Shown: positions 26,249 through 36,957, numbered from the stretch's first letter. The stretch: DNA of 64,000 nt from an uncultured Oxalobacter sp. (GCA_934270705.1 CAKQQG010000002.1:1-64000); one strand, 5' to 3'. Numbers and translations are program-made. Notes: generated by a model not told the origin, from the sequence alone.

Positions 26249-28372
26249 ATGTTCAATAAAGTAAGCAAGACGTTCCAGTACGGTCAGCACACCGTGACGC
26301 TGGAAACCGGAGAGATTGCACGCCAGGCCAGCGGCGCAGTGATGGTATCGATGGACGATACCGTTGTGCTGGCAACGGTTGTCGCCAAGGATGATATCAA
26401 ACCTGGCCAGGATTTTTTTCCGCTGACGGTGGATTATATTGAAAAGAGTTATGCAGCCGGTCGTATTCCTGGCAGCTTCTTCAAACGCGAAGGTCGTCCA
26501 TCGGAAAAGGAAACCCTGACATCCCGTCTGATCGACCGTCCGATTCGTCCGTTGTTCCCGGATGGCTATTTCAACGAAGTCCAGGTCATCATCCATGTAT
26601 TGTCGGTCAATCCGGAAATCGATCCCGATATTCCGTCCATGATCGGTGCATCCGCAGCCTTGTGTATTTCCGGAATTCCTTTCAATGGGCCGCTGGGTGC
26701 CGCACGTGTCGGTTATATCGATGGTCAGTATGTCCTGAATCCGAATGCCTCGCAGCTGCCGTTGTCCCAGCTGGATCTGGTCGTTGCCGGTACCGAACAG
26801 GCGGTTTTGATGGTTGAATCCGAAGCGAAAGAATTGCCTGAAGACGTCATGCTGGGTGCTGTCGTGTATGGCCATGAACAAATGAAGGTCGTTATCCAGG
26901 CAATCGACGAGCTGGTGCGTGATGGCGGGAAACCGGAAGTCGAGTGGGAACCGCCTGCCAAAAATGAAGCGCTGATTGCCGAAGTCACGCGGATCGCGGA
27001 GCAGGAATTGCGCAAGGCTTACCAGATTCGCCAGAAACAGGCTCGTTCGACCGAATTGCGCCATATTTATGAAAGGGTCAACCAGACGCTGGCATCGGAT
27101 GCCGAAGCAAAGGGCGAGGCTGCACCGGATACGGTCGAAGTCGGCAACATCCTGTTCGAGCTGGAAGCACGGATCGTTCGTTCCCAGATTCTGGACGGTG
27201 AACCCCGTATCGACGGACGCGATACCCGCACGGTACGTCCGATTTCCATTCGCACCGGTGTTTTGCCGAGAACGCATGGATCAGCGTTGTTCACACGCGG
27301 TGAAACGCAGGCGCTGGTCGTCGCAACGCTGGGTACTTCGCGCGACAACCAGAAGATCGACGGGCTGATGGGCGAATACAGCGATGCATTCATGATGCAT
27401 TACAACATGCCGCCGTTCGCAACCGGTGAAACCGGTCGTGTCGGTACGCCGAAACGCCGTGAAATCGGTCATGGCCGTCTGGCGAAACGTGCACTGGTCG
27501 CCTGCCTTCCTTCTCAGGAAGAATTCAGCTATTCCATCCGTCTGGTATCGGAAATCATGGAATCCAACGGTTCATCGTCGATGGCGTCCGTTTGCGGCGG
27601 TTCTCTGGCACTGATGGATGCCGGTGTGCCGGTCAAAACGCATGTGGCAGGTATCGCCATGGGCTTGATCAAGGAAGGCAACAAGTTCGCTGTGCTGACC
27701 GACATTCTGGGTGACGAAGACCATCTCGGCGATATGGACTTCAAGGTCGCCGGTACTGAAAAAGGTGTGACCGCCTTGCAGATGGATATCAAGATCCAGG
27801 GCATTACCAAGGAAATCATGCAGGTCGCGCTGGCACAGGCACGTGAAGGGCGTATGCACATTCTGGGCAAGATGCAGGAAGCGATGCCGCACTTCAAGAC
27901 GGAATTGTCCGACTTTGCTCCGCGCCTGATTACGATGCGTATCAATCCGGAAAAAATCCGTGATGTGATCGGCAAGGGCGGCGCGGTTATCCGTGCATTG
28001 ACCGAAGAAACCGGTGCCCAGATCGATATCAGCGATGATGGTGTCGTTACGATCGCATCCGTCGATGCAGCAGCCGGTCAGGAAGCCAAACGTCGTATCG
28101 AGGAACTGACAGCTTCCGTTGAAGTCGGCAAAATCTATGACGGCACTGTCTTGAAATTGCTGGATTTCGGCGCTATTGTTCAGATATTGCCCGGTCGTGA
28201 TGGCCTGTTGCATATCAGCCAGATTGCGAACGAACGCGTCAATGCCGTATCGGATTATCTGGAAGAAGGACAGTCGGTTCGTGTCAAGGTTCTCGAAACG
28301 GATGACCGTGGCCGGATCAAATTGTCCATGAAGGCCATTGCCGCAGAAGAAAACAACGCTTCAGCGGAATAG
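26249..28372 (+). CDS. pnp: Polynucleotide phosphorylase
   Basis: A 707-residue 3'-to-5' phosphorolytic exoribonuclease and degradosome component. Two RNase PH domains (the first about 10-210; the second with [22 protein letters not shown] near 330 and the [15 protein letters not shown] catalytic block near 490) flank an alpha-helical linker. A KH domain ([26 protein letters not shown]) and an S1 domain ([32 protein letters not shown]) complete it. Length and order are standard. AAAGG lies before the ATG. Confidence 0.98.
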   Translation: MFNKVSKTFQYGQHTVTLETGEIARQASGAVMVSMDDTVVLATVVAKDDIKPGQDFFPLTVDYIEKSYAAGRIPGSFFKREGRPSEKETLTSRLIDRPIRPLFPDGYFNEVQVIIHVLSVNPEIDPDIPSMIGASAALCISGIPFNGPLGAARVGYIDGQYVLNPNASQLPLSQLDLVVAGTEQAVLMVESEAKELPEDVMLGAVVYGHEQMKVVIQAIDELVRDGGKPEVEWEPPAKNEALIAEVTRIAEQELRKAYQIRQKQARSTELRHIYERVNQTLASDAEAKGEAAPDTVEVGNILFELEARIVRSQILDGEPRIDGRDTRTVRPISIRTGVLPRTHGSALFTRGETQALVVATLGTSRDNQKIDGLMGEYSDAFMMHYNMPPFATGETGRVGTPKRREIGHGRLAKRALVACLPSQEEFSYSIRLVSEIMESNGSSSMASVCGGSLALMDAGVPVKTHVAGIAMGLIKEGNKFAVLTDILGDEDHLGDMDFKVAGTEKGVTALQMDIKIQGITKEIMQVALAQAREGRMHILGKMQEAMPHFKTELSDFAPRLITMRINPEKIRDVIGKGGAVIRALTEETGAQIDISDDGVVTIASVDAAAGQEAKRRIEELTASVEVGKIYDGTVLKLLDFGAIVQILPGRDGLLHISQIANERVNAVSDYLEEGQSVRVKVLETDDRGRIKLSMKAIAAEENNASAE

Positions 28373-28412
28373 GATTTTTCTGTCTTCGGCATGTGTGCCG
28401 CAGGAATTCCGG

Positions 28413-28446
28413 AAAGTCCTCCCGGGAAACGCCGGGAGGACTTTTG
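28413..28446 (+). terminator. Terminator after pnp
   Basis: A 13-base-pair stem AAAGTCCTCCCGG / CCGGGAGGACTTT with a short loop is followed by TTTGTTTG, about 40 bases after the pnp stop. Confidence 0.88.
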
Positions 28447-28605
28447 TTTGATGGGACAGCCGATGTTCCAAACGGTTTGATGAATGAAGTCGAAGGAAAC
28501 GCGGGCGAAGGGCAGATGATCATGGTATGCCCTGTATCCGGAACGTCATGACATACGTTTCGGTACCGGTTTCTTTCAGGATATCCCGAAAGGGGAAAAG
28601 AACAG

Positions 28606-29586
28606 ATGAAAGCGATTGAAATTATCGACCAGGGGTCGAAAGGCTATCTTCAGCTGACAGAAAGACCAGTCCCGGTGGCTGGTGCCGGTGAAGTGCTTAT
28701 CAGGGTACATGCAGCCGGTATCAACCGCCCTGACGTATTGCAGCGTATCGGTCGTTACGTAGTCCCGAAAGGTGCACCGGATATTCCGGGGCTTGAAATC
28801 GCCGGTGAAATCGTCGGCGGCGATTTGTCAGGCAGCGATTTCAAAATCGGCGATATGGTCTGTGCGCTGGTGCAGGGCGGAGGCTATGCCGAATACTGTA
28901 CGGCTTGCACACGGTTATGTTTACCTATTCCGAAGGGATTGACGCCTGTCGAAGCGGCATCGCTGCCAGAAACCTATTTTACTGTCTGGAGCAATGTCTA
29001 CGATTTCGGCAGACTAAAGGAAGGTGAAAGCTTGCTGGTTCAGGCAGGCGCATCCGGTATCGGCGTCACTGCCATCCAGATGGCACAGGCGATGGGGCAT
29101 CGTGTGTTTGCTACGGCCAGAACAGAAGACAAATGCCGGGCATGTGAAAAGCTTGGCGCCGAACGGTGTATCAATTCCACGACGGAAAATTTTGCCGAAT
29201 ATATCAAGCAGGCCACGAATGGCAAGGGTGTCGATGTCATTCTGGATATTATCGGTGCGGCCGTTCTGGACAAGGAAATCGATTGTCTCGCCGATGAGGG
29301 GCGTCTCGTCCTGATCGCGTATCTGGGGGGACGTCTCGGTACCGTCGATCTGGCCCAGATCGTACACAGGCAACTGCTGGTTACCGGCTCAACCCTGCGT
29401 CCGCGTTCCAATGACTTCAAGGCAGAAATCGCGGCTAATCTGAGAAAGCGTGTCTGGCCGTTGATCGAGGCAGGGAAGATCAAACCGGTCATTTACCGGG
29501 TATTCCCGCTGGCCGAAGCCATGCAGGCACAGAAGCTGATGCAGTCCAATACCCATTTCGGCAAGATCGTGCTTCAGGTGATCTGA
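28606..29586 (+). CDS. NAD(P)H quinone oxidoreductase, zeta-crystallin (PIG3) type
   Basis: A 326-residue medium-chain dehydrogenase/reductase without the structural zinc. The N-terminal GroES-like domain (RVHAAGINRPDVLQRIG, PDIPGLEIAGEIVGG) is followed by a Rossmann domain with the AGASGIGVTAIQMAQAMG nucleotide motif (near 143) and the ATARTEDKCRACEKLGAERCIN strand. It reduces quinones with NADPH and is often a stress enzyme. The same gene follows pnp in other Burkholderiales. CGAAAGGGG lies upstream of the ATG. Confidence 0.93.
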   Translation: MKAIEIIDQGSKGYLQLTERPVPVAGAGEVLIRVHAAGINRPDVLQRIGRYVVPKGAPDIPGLEIAGEIVGGDLSGSDFKIGDMVCALVQGGGYAEYCTACTRLCLPIPKGLTPVEAASLPETYFTVWSNVYDFGRLKEGESLLVQAGASGIGVTAIQMAQAMGHRVFATARTEDKCRACEKLGAERCINSTTENFAEYIKQATNGKGVDVILDIIGAAVLDKEIDCLADEGRLVLIAYLGGRLGTVDLAQIVHRQLLVTGSTLRPRSNDFKAEIAANLRKRVWPLIEAGKIKPVIYRVFPLAEAMQAQKLMQSNTHFGKIVLQVI

Positions 29587-29601
29587 AGCGCTCGCCTTGC
29601 T

Positions 29602-30345
29602 TCATGCGGGATGGCGTTTGCGGAAAACCAGATCCCAGACGCCATGCCCGAGCCTTAATCCGCGTTTTTCGAATTTGGTCACCGGCCGGTAATCGGGACG
29701 TTCTGCGTATCCTGATGACGTATTCTGCAAACCGGGCTCAGCTCCCAGTACATCCAGCATCTGCTCCGCGTAATTTTGCCAGTCTGTCGCGCAATGCAGG
29801 TAACCGTTATCTGCAAGACGGCTGACCAGCAGACGGACGAAATCCGGCTGGATCAGCCGGCGTTTGTGGTGACGAGCCTTGTGCCATGGATCCGGAAAAA
29901 AAATATGGACGCCATCAAGTGAATTTGCGGCGATCATGTTTTCCAGTACCTCGACAGCATCGTGCTGGATGATCCGTATGTTGGATAATTTTTTCTCGCC
30001 GATCAGTTTGAGCAGGCTGCCCACACCCGGTGTATGGACTTCAACGCCGATAAAATCCGCATCCGGCCGGTTTTCGGCGATTGTCGCGGTCGTCTCTCCC
30101 ATCCCGAAACCGATTTCCAGAATGACCAGCGCTTTTCTTCCGAATAATTGGATGCAATCCAGCGTTTTCCGTGCAAAGGGCAGGCAGTACGTCGAGCCCA
30201 GTTCACGGATGGCTCGTTCCTGCCCTGTCGAAAGACGTCCGGCACGAGTGACGAAACTGCGGATACGATGTGTTTCCGGATCGAAAAACATGGGCTTTCC
30301 GGAAGAATGCATAACGGGCTGGTCTGGCATGATCGGCTGTGTCAT
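29602..30345 (-). CDS. trmB: tRNA (guanine-N7-)-methyltransferase
   Basis: Methylates G46 of tRNA. A 247-residue class I SAM enzyme: the SAM motif [29 protein letters not shown] (near 75), the [27 protein letters not shown] catalytic and RNA block, and the C-terminal [17 protein letters not shown] signature. Its stop faces the quinone oxidoreductase stop 15 bases away. The start could also be one of the in-frame ATGs at 30330 or 30312; no ribosome binding site decides. Confidence 0.96.
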   Translation of the reverse strand: MTQPIMPDQPVMHSSGKPMFFDPETHRIRSFVTRAGRLSTGQERAIRELGSTYCLPFARKTLDCIQLFGRKALVILEIGFGMGETTATIAENRPDADFIGVEVHTPGVGSLLKLIGEKKLSNIRIIQHDAVEVLENMIAANSLDGVHIFFPDPWHKARHHKRRLIQPDFVRLLVSRLADNGYLHCATDWQNYAEQMLDVLGAEPGLQNTSSGYAERPDYRPVTKFEKRGLRLGHGVWDLVFRKRHPA

Positions 30346-30518
30346 CAGGTAAAATGGAAAGAGAGCGTCATTTTACGCAGGTTTGAAAAGCTTGGGAACA
30401 GACGCAACATACCGCTTGACGCTTGAAGGCGTATCGAAACCCGTGCCGTAAACAGTGCATGCGTCCTGCAAAAAAGCCATGCGGCATACCGCCTGCGATA
30501 CGGGCATTATGGGTATCG

Positions 30519-31877
30519 TCAGCGTTTTTTCGTATAGAAAAACCATAGCCAGCAAGCCAGTGACACCAGCAACAGCACAATAGAAATACACAATACCATC
30601 ATGCCTTGTCCAAGCATGACGAGCGGAACGGCGAGTGATGTCCAGAAACCGCCACCCATGATCGGTTCATGAAGCAGCTGTTTATAACCGAAGGCTTCGG
30701 CTGCGACGGTCTTGTTGTCGGGGTCAACCGTGCGCAGCAGCATCAGCCCCGTAGCAGTCACACCGGTAGCCTGTCCAAGTTCTGCAATCGAGCGTTCGAA
30801 CCATGCCTGGTCGAAAATACGGGGCCCGATGAACAGGACGGCGAAAATATTCCAAAGCATGCCGAAAGCGATCAGAATGCAGAGCGGCGCCCAATAGGCA
30901 AGGACAAATTCCACACGGATGGAAGCGATGGCGGCCACGACAAGAAAATCCAGCGCGGCTCCCGTAATACGTTGCATCTGACCGTGATCGGCCAGTTTGT
31001 CCAGACCGGTCTTTCTCAATGCCATCTGGAGCAGAACACCGCCGATCATGCACAACGGAAACAGGGGCAGGCTTTGCATGATTTTCATTTCATGAAACGC
31101 TGCAGGTGTGATGTGGTCGGTCAGAATCAATGCTTCCTTGATGCTGTATCCGATCAATATGGCGATGCCGACCAGTGCGATATGCAGTGCCAGCGAATCG
31201 ACAGAATCGGAATAAACAGTCTGCCATCCGGCAGGAGGACGTTTGTCACAAGGATATATACCGATACGCTCCAGACGGGTTTTATCTTCAAATGTACGGA
31301 TATTGTTGATGTCGCCGCGGCGCACGGCGATGTTGATGAGAATCATGCCGACGACGATGCCCAGTACCAGACCGGATGTCGCCACCGTATAGCCAAGATC
31401 TGCACCTGCCTGCCAGCCCAGTTCGGCAAAGGTTTCCGACAGGCCACCGACCGTTCCGTGACCACCTTCAAAACCGATCTCCAGCAGATTGCCGAAAACG
31501 TCCGGCACGTTGAACAATGGAGCCAGCAGCAGAAAAACGAGACCCAGACCGACGACATATTGTCCCCATGCGATGATTTGACCGAAGCAGAATTGCGGCG
31601 CGGTCAAATGCCAGATTTTTTTCAGGGATGTCGATGACATGCCCAAAAACAGACCTGCGAAAACGATGTTGATGAGAAATCCCGGCAGTTTGCCGAACGC
31701 CATGAACCAGTCGGGAGAAAGGATATGCTCCAATGTACTGATGACGATAAGCCCGATGAAACCGCCGATGACAGAAGCCGGGATGAAAAGGCGCTGGAAA
31801 ATGGGAAAAAAAGACCGGATCGCCATTCCTGTTGCCAGAAGAACGCAAATGGCGCAAAAGGACATGATGGCAGTCAT
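30519..31877 (-). CDS. gltS: Sodium/glutamate symporter, GltS family
   Basis: A 452-residue integral membrane protein with about ten or more hydrophobic segments arranged in two similar halves, as in GltS. Conserved blocks are PASVIGGFIGLIV, GFEGGHGTVGGLSETF in the first half and AELGQATGVTATGLMLLRTVDPD in the second; the two GG/GxAT re-entrant loops are the family hallmark. It imports glutamate with Na+. It is longer than the ~400-residue E. coli protein because of an expanded central loop (about 190-240). The start ribosome binding site is weak. Confidence 0.9.
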   Translation of the reverse strand: MTAIMSFCAICVLLATGMAIRSFFPIFQRLFIPASVIGGFIGLIVISTLEHILSPDWFMAFGKLPGFLINIVFAGLFLGMSSTSLKKIWHLTAPQFCFGQIIAWGQYVVGLGLVFLLLAPLFNVPDVFGNLLEIGFEGGHGTVGGLSETFAELGWQAGADLGYTVATSGLVLGIVVGMILINIAVRRGDINNIRTFEDKTRLERIGIYPCDKRPPAGWQTVYSDSVDSLALHIALVGIAILIGYSIKEALILTDHITPAAFHEMKIMQSLPLFPLCMIGGVLLQMALRKTGLDKLADHGQMQRITGAALDFLVVAAIASIRVEFVLAYWAPLCILIAFGMLWNIFAVLFIGPRIFDQAWFERSIAELGQATGVTATGLMLLRTVDPDNKTVAAEAFGYKQLLHEPIMGGGFWTSLAVPLVMLGQGMMVLCISIVLLLVSLACWLWFFYTKKR

Positions 31878-32185
31878 GGGAAACTTTCGTGTCGGGTTTG
31901 CAGGGAAACATGGTTGCCGGCGGGAAACACGATCGCAGGTGATGCCGCGCTCTACGGATAATGCGGCTGCGGCAGTCAGACGAGACCGTAATGAAATAAT
32001 GCATCATCCATTGTATTTTTTCATGATACGGATCAGCTGTCAGTCCAATTGACCGTGTGAATTGGTATGTTCTGTTGCGAACATGAAACGTATGCCCTTC
32101 ATCCATCCCATGAAAGACAGGCAGATGAGTTTTTGTAAGGTTCAGTCAATACGCTGGATGGATGACAAGGGATGATGGCTTTTAA
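31878..32185. other. Upstream region of gltS, no gene
   Basis: About 308 bases without a supported gene. It should hold the gltS promoter on the minus strand. An inverted repeat CCAATT-N9-AATTGG (32045-32065) is visible and could be an operator, but this is not established. Confidence 0.45.
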
Positions 32186-32344
32186 GAAATTCCAGCTTCC
32201 GGATCGAAAGTGCCGGAGCCACCAGCAAAAGCTGGCTTGGGTACTGAAGAACAGTTATCGTCCGTTGCTCCAAAGCAAGAACAAAAGAAGTCGAAGAAAC
32301 AGACGGTAAAAGTCAAAAGCAAGGCAACCGACGATGATTGGTAA
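32186..32344 (+). pseudogene. Remnant of a C-terminal coding region (possibly chemotaxis receptor)
   Basis: A 52-codon frame that opens directly after a stop codon and has no ATG. It encodes a Pro/Ala/Lys/Gln-rich tail (EIPASGSKVPEPPAKAG... then EQKKSKKQTVKVKSKA) ending TDDDW. Low-complexity basic linkers ending in a D-D-W motif are typical of the tails of betaproteobacterial methyl-accepting chemotaxis proteins, which usually end DDWEEF or DWETF. A strong hairpin terminator lies 54 bases downstream, as expected after a real gene. The body of the gene is gone. The family assignment is tentative; a GTG at 32210 leaves a tiny intact frame possible. Confidence 0.4.
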
Positions 32345-32397
32345 TCCGTTTTATTGAGTTGGTACTTATTGCGTCATACCTTGTATGGCGAAAACAT

Positions 32398-32425
32398 GAA
32401 AGAGCTGATTCATATCAGCTCTTTC
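32398..32425 (+). terminator. Hairpin terminator after the remnant
   Basis: A perfect 12-base stem GAAAGAGCTGAT / ATCAGCTCTTTC with loop TCAT, followed by GTTATAAAAA. The T-run is poor, so termination may be partial. Confidence 0.65.
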
Positions 32426-32631
32426 GTTATAAAAAGATAACTTTAACTGTGTGTCGTGAAATCCTGAAAGGCAGGAGAATTCAAGCCATCTGCGAGCAAG
32501 AAAGTCGGTGGATGCGTATGGTCCGACAGGGCAAAAGAACGTTGTGAGACTGAATTCCCGTTTCCATATGGAAAAACACGGTGTCGGAAATATGCTTGTG
32601 AAGCAGGGAAAAGCGAAATGGAGTCATAAAA

Positions 32632-32655
32632 CAAAAAACCCGCCTCAAGCGGGTT
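32632..32655 (-). terminator. Terminator after tRNA-Leu
   Basis: Read on the minus strand, AACCCGC pairs with GCGGGTT around a five-base loop and is followed by a run of T. It lies 17 bases downstream of the tRNA-Leu gene. Confidence 0.8.
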
Positions 32656-32671
32656 ATCGTTTTTCCGGATT

Positions 32672-32756
32672 TGGTGCCCACGGAGGGATTTGAACCCCCA
32701 CACCTCGCGGCACATGGACCTGAACCATGCGCGTCTACCAATTCCGCCACGTGGGC
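32672..32756 (-). tRNA. tRNA-Leu (anticodon CAG)
   Basis: An 85-base class II tRNA on the minus strand. The acceptor stem GCCCACG pairs with CGTGGGC, followed by discriminator A and encoded CCA. The D-arm GGCGGAATTGGTAGACGC, anticodon stem CATGG/CCATG with loop TTCAGGT (anticodon CAG), an extra arm (GTGCCGCGAGGT region) and T-loop GTTCAAATC are present. It reads CUG, the dominant Leu codon in this genome. Confidence 0.97.
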
Positions 32757-32772
32757 ATTTGCTGTATTTGAT

Positions 32773-32778
32773 ATTATA
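32773..32778 (-). promoter_or_regulatory. -10 element of the tRNA-Leu promoter
   Basis: On the minus strand a perfect TATAAT lies 17 bases before the mature tRNA 5' end. No convincing -35 hexamer stands 16 to 18 bases upstream (the best is TGGTTA). Confidence 0.6.
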
Positions 32779-32950
32779 CAAGCTTCCGGCAGATTTAACC
32801 AGTCATGTCTGTCTTTTAAACTGACTGCCGAAACAGACTTGTCATTATAGCGTAATATGAAAATCTGTCAACAGTCTTGCGTAATCCGGTAAAAGCAAGG
32901 ATGATGAGACTGTTGCAAGTCCGCAATGAACTTTTTGATCAAGAAATCTT

Positions 32951-35335
32951 TTGAAAAAATATCCTTATCCCATTCCCAGTCGGGAAGAAATTGTTGAATC
33001 CCTGCGTCAGGCACGGCGGGGACGGAGTGCCAAAACCATTGCACGGGAGCTGCATGTCAGTAAAGCTGGCATGGAAGGTCTGTTGAAACGTCTGGATGCC
33101 ATGGAACGTGACGGTCAGCTGATGTGTGATGCCAGAGGCAACTACAAAATCAATACCGCCACGCATTTCATTACGGGTTATGTGCATGCACATCCGGATG
33201 GATACGGTTTTGTGATCCGAGATGATGGCGGGGAAGATATTTTCCTGTCCGAAAACGAGATGCAGAAGGTTATGCACAATGACAGGGTGCAGGTTCGCGT
33301 CGTCAATACGGACAAAAAGGGGCGTCAGGAGGGGGTGATCGTTTCGGTAATCAGCCGGGCGCATACCCATATTGTCGGGCGGCTGGTCAATGAAAATGGT
33401 GTCTGGCTGATCGTTCCGGAAGATCGGCGCATTGTTCATGACATTCTGGTGGACGGTTCTCCGGGCAAGGCGAAAGCCGGTCAGATTGTCAATGCACAGC
33501 TGGTCTCGCAACCGTCACGCTATACCCAGCCGGTGGCGCGGATTGTCGAAGTACTCGGCAATATGGATGATCCGGGAGTTGAAATCGAGATCGCCGTGCG
33601 CAAGTTCGGTCTGCCGCACATATTTTCTCGGGAGGCCTTGTCGGAAGCGGATCGCCTGCCGGATCAGGTATTGCCGGAAGATTTCGAAGGACGGGTCGAT
33701 TTGCGTGATATTCCACTGGTGACGATCGACGGTGAGGATGCGCGGGACTTCGATGATGCGGTATATTGCGAGCCCGTCAAGCTGGATGGTACGGATGCAT
33801 ATCGTCTGATCGTTGCGATTGCCGATGTCAGTCATTATGTGAAACCGAATACACCACTGGACAAGGATGCGCTTTTGCGCGCGACGTCTGTGTATTTCCC
33901 GCGTCGGGTCATACCGATGTTGCCCGAGAAATTGTCCAACGGTTTGTGTTCGCTCAATCCGGATGTGGATCGGCTGGTGCTGGTGTGCGATGCACTGGTA
34001 AAGCCTGATGGGGAAGTGAGTGCTTACCAGTTTTATCCCGCAGTGATGCATTCAGCTGCAAGGATGACCTATACGTCGGTGGCGGCGATACTGGCCAACC
34101 AGAGAGGGCCTGAAGCGGCGATTTATGCCGGACTGGTTCCGCATCTGATGAATCTTTACGGCCTTTACAAGGTGCTGGCGGCCGCCCGGGAAAGGCGGGG
34201 GGCGATTGATTTCGAGACGGTCGAGACTTATATCGTCAGCAATGAGGCCGGAAAAATCGAGAAGATTTTGCCTCGCATACGTAACGATGCGCACAAGCTG
34301 ATCGAGGAGTGCATGCTAACGGCCAATGTTTGTGCCGCAGATTTCATGAGGCGTTCTCATCACGCGGGCATTTATCGGGTACATGCCAGACCAAATGAAC
34401 AAAAACTCGAACAGGTCAGGGCGTTTCTGGCACAGATCGGGTTGTCGCTGGGAGGTGGTGACGAACCGGAACCGTCCGATTATGCCGTATTGATCCGGCA
34501 GATCGAATCCAGACCGGATGCATCCCTGTTGCAGACCATGCTGTTACGTTCGATGCAGCAGGCCATGTACAGTCCAGACAATATCGGTCATTTCGGTCTG
34601 GCGTACGAAGCCTATACACATTTTACAAGTCCGATCAGACGGTATCCGGATTTGCTGACGCACCGGGTTATCAAGGCCATTCTGGCCGGAAAACATTATG
34701 TTCCGCAAGGTATCGATCGCCGCATGCTCAATACCCAGGTTCCGGGTTCGATACGCAAGCAGATGTTGCAGGAAAAGGCCGGAAAGACCCAAAAAACCAG
34801 TGCCGAAGAAGCCATCTGGGAAGCGCTTGGTCTGCATTGTTCCGCCAACGAACGGCGCGCCGACGATGCGTCACGTGATGTCGAGGCCTGGCTCAAGTGT
34901 TACTTTATCCGTGACAAGCTGGGCGAACATTTTACCGGCACGATTTCCGGTGTTGCCGGCTTTGGCATTTTTGTTCAGCTCGATGATCTGTTTATCGAGG
35001 GGATGGTGCATGTTGCCGATCTGGGGAGCGACTATTACCATTTCGATGAAATCCGTCATGAATTGCGTGGCGAGCGCACAGGTGTCCGTTATCAGTTGAC
35101 GGATCGTGTGATCGTACAGGTCAGCCGTGTCGATATGGATGCACGCCAGATTGATTTGCTGATTGTCGATGGACCGTTCAGGGCGACGGATACCGCAGGA
35201 GAGAAGGGCGTGGCCGGGCAACCCGGACAGCATGTCATATTCGACAGGTACAAAAAGCGCAATATCGCGGCGTTGACCGACAAGGATGCAAGGATCGAGC
35301 CAGTGCGCGCAGGAAGGCGCCAGCGGTCGCGGTAA
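32951..35335 (+). CDS. rnr: Ribonuclease R (TTG start)
   Basis: A 794-residue processive 3'-to-5' exoribonuclease. An N-terminal winged-helix (PSREEIVESLRQARRGRSAKTIAREL) and two cold-shock domains precede the RNB domain with the catalytic GEDARDFDDAV (near 265) and SPIRRYPDLLTHRVI (near 560). A C-terminal S1 domain (GTISGVAGFGIFVQLDDLFIEGMVHV) and a short basic tail follow. An in-frame TGA at 32936 leaves only TTG at 32951 as start, and KKYPYPIPSREE is the usual N-terminus of betaproteobacterial RNase R. The ribosome binding site is weak. Confidence 0.95.
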   Translation: MKKYPYPIPSREEIVESLRQARRGRSAKTIARELHVSKAGMEGLLKRLDAMERDGQLMCDARGNYKINTATHFITGYVHAHPDGYGFVIRDDGGEDIFLSENEMQKVMHNDRVQVRVVNTDKKGRQEGVIVSVISRAHTHIVGRLVNENGVWLIVPEDRRIVHDILVDGSPGKAKAGQIVNAQLVSQPSRYTQPVARIVEVLGNMDDPGVEIEIAVRKFGLPHIFSREALSEADRLPDQVLPEDFEGRVDLRDIPLVTIDGEDARDFDDAVYCEPVKLDGTDAYRLIVAIADVSHYVKPNTPLDKDALLRATSVYFPRRVIPMLPEKLSNGLCSLNPDVDRLVLVCDALVKPDGEVSAYQFYPAVMHSAARMTYTSVAAILANQRGPEAAIYAGLVPHLMNLYGLYKVLAAARERRGAIDFETVETYIVSNEAGKIEKILPRIRNDAHKLIEECMLTANVCAADFMRRSHHAGIYRVHARPNEQKLEQVRAFLAQIGLSLGGGDEPEPSDYAVLIRQIESRPDASLLQTMLLRSMQQAMYSPDNIGHFGLAYEAYTHFTSPIRRYPDLLTHRVIKAILAGKHYVPQGIDRRMLNTQVPGSIRKQMLQEKAGKTQKTSAEEAIWEALGLHCSANERRADDASRDVEAWLKCYFIRDKLGEHFTGTISGVAGFGIFVQLDDLFIEGMVHVADLGSDYYHFDEIRHELRGERTGVRYQLTDRVIVQVSRVDMDARQIDLLIVDGPFRATDTAGEKGVAGQPGQHVIFDRYKKRNIAALTDKDARIEPVRAGRRQRSR

Positions 35336-35359
35336 ACGGAATTTCAGATCGGAAACAAA

Positions 35360-36103
35360 ATGAAAAACAAGGTTATATTCGGTTTTCATGCCGTGACGTC
35401 GCGTTTGCGTCATGAAGCGTCATCAGTTGAAGAATTGCTGGTCGATTCGGAACGGAACGATCGCCGTATGCAGGATTTGCTGAAGATGGCCAAAGCAGCC
35501 GGTACCCGTATCATCGCAGCCGACAGTGCAAGGCTGGATAAAATGGTGGGAACACGGCGTCACCAGGGCGTGATTGCAATTGCCGCACCGTTGTCGTTGG
35601 CGAAAAATCTTGATGAATTGCTGGATGCGATTGAAGGGGCTCCCCTGTTGCTGGTACTCGATGGTATTACCGATCCGCACAATCTCGGCGCGTGCCTGAG
35701 GGTTGCCGACAGTGTAGGAGCGCATGCCGTCATTGCGCCGAAAGATCGTTCGGTCGGGGTCAATGCTACAGTCGAAAAAGTGGCAAGCGGTGCGGCACAG
35801 ACCGTGCCATACATTACGGTTACCAATCTGGCGCGTACGCTTCGCCAGCTCAGGGAAAGGGATATTTGGGTCGTCGGAACTTCAGACGATGCCGAAAAAA
35901 GCCTCTATGAGGCGGATTATGCATCCGGTACCGCCTTCGTGATGGGTTCGGAGGGTGAAGGCATGCGGCGTCTGACCCGCGAAACCTGTGACGAGCTGGT
36001 CGCCATTCCGATGTTCGGCTTCGTGGAAAGCCTGAATATTTCTGTGGCGTCCGGTATTTGCCTGTATGAAGCACGGCGTCAACGGCTTGTGAAAACACGG
36101 TAA
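35360..36103 (+). CDS. rlmB: 23S rRNA (guanosine-2'-O-)-methyltransferase RlmB
   Basis: A 247-residue SpoU-family 2'-O-methyltransferase that modifies G2251 in the ribosomal P loop. The N-terminal substrate-binding domain ([16 protein letters not shown]) is followed by the knotted SPOUT domain: motif 1 [21 protein letters not shown], motif 2 [19 protein letters not shown] and motif 3 [20 protein letters not shown]. It lies 24 bases after rnr, the same pairing as in E. coli. Confidence 0.96.
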   Translation: MKNKVIFGFHAVTSRLRHEASSVEELLVDSERNDRRMQDLLKMAKAAGTRIIAADSARLDKMVGTRRHQGVIAIAAPLSLAKNLDELLDAIEGAPLLLVLDGITDPHNLGACLRVADSVGAHAVIAPKDRSVGVNATVEKVASGAAQTVPYITVTNLARTLRQLRERDIWVVGTSDDAEKSLYEADYASGTAFVMGSEGEGMRRLTRETCDELVAIPMFGFVESLNISVASGICLYEARRQRLVKTR

Positions 36104-36177
36104 AACCGGCTGGCGATGTACATTTTTTCGGAAACGGTTATCATCTTGTTCCCGGATTGTTAATTATTGTCTTGAAC

Positions 36178-36927
36178 ATGTTTCGTCATTTACGCGAAGA
36201 TATCAAAAGTATCATTGAACGTGATCCTGCCGCGCGCAATACCTGGGAAGTGCTGACTTGTTATCCGGGCTTTCAGGCTATTCTCGTTCATCGCGTTTCA
36301 CACTGGTGCTGGAACCACGGACTGAAATGGTTCGCGCGTTTTTTCTCGCATCTGGCGCGTATTGTCACAGGCATTGAAATTCATCCGGGCGCAGTCATCG
36401 GCAGGCGTGTTTTCATCGACCATGGCTGTGGAGTCGTGATCGGCGAAACGGCCGAAGTCGGCGACGATTGCACGATCTATCAGGGTGTGACACTGGGCGG
36501 CACTTCGCTGAGCAAAGGCAAAAAACGGCATCCGACACTGGAACGGGGTGTCATTATCGGTGCCGGCGCCAAGGTATTGGGCAGTTTTACGGTGGGCGAG
36601 ATGGCCAAGGTCGGCTCCAATGCGGTAGTTGTCAGACCGGTGCCTGCAGGTGCAACTGCCGTCGGTAATCCGGCACGGATTATCCAGAAGGATGAAAAGC
36701 GCGATGAAACCGATGCTGCCAGCGTACTGTTTTCCGCATACGGCATTACGCCCAATGCGGACGATCCGCTGATCAAGGCGTTGCGCGGTCTGATCAATAA
36801 TGCCGCCGCGCAGGAGCATCAGCTGAAAAACATCATCGCCGCACTGGAAGCAGCGAAAATCCCGCTTGAAACATTGCCGGAAGAAGAAAAAGTCAGTCCG
36901 GAACAGCTCAACAAACTGGTGGAATAA
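36178..36927 (+). CDS. cysE: Serine O-acetyltransferase
   Basis: Forms O-acetylserine from serine and acetyl-CoA, the precursor of cysteine. About 249 residues: an N-terminal helical part ([20 protein letters not shown]) and a left-handed beta-helix with the conserved [43 protein letters not shown] block and [14 protein letters not shown]. The C-terminal ~75 residues extend past the hexapeptide repeat and are predicted helical. The ATG at 36178 fits the family start; an upstream in-frame TTG at 36157 would add seven residues. Confidence 0.95.
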   Translation: MFRHLREDIKSIIERDPAARNTWEVLTCYPGFQAILVHRVSHWCWNHGLKWFARFFSHLARIVTGIEIHPGAVIGRRVFIDHGCGVVIGETAEVGDDCTIYQGVTLGGTSLSKGKKRHPTLERGVIIGAGAKVLGSFTVGEMAKVGSNAVVVRPVPAGATAVGNPARIIQKDEKRDETDAASVLFSAYGITPNADDPLIKALRGLINNAAAQEHQLKNIIAALEAAKIPLETLPEEEKVSPEQLNKLVE

Positions 36928-36935
36928 GACACGTT

Positions 36936-36957
36936 TTTCCGGCTTTTTCGCCGGAAA
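36936..36957 (+). terminator. Hairpin after cysE
   Basis: TTTCCGGC / GCCGGAAA around a TTTTTC loop, nine bases after the cysE stop. No T-run follows, so it may only protect the 3' end. The same GCCGGAA/TTCCGGC arms recur with a two-base loop at 37105-37120. Confidence 0.45.

Noticed and set aside
26171..27277. Long minus-strand frame opposite pnp
   Set aside because: pnp is unmistakable on the plus strand; the antisense frame is a codon-usage artefact.
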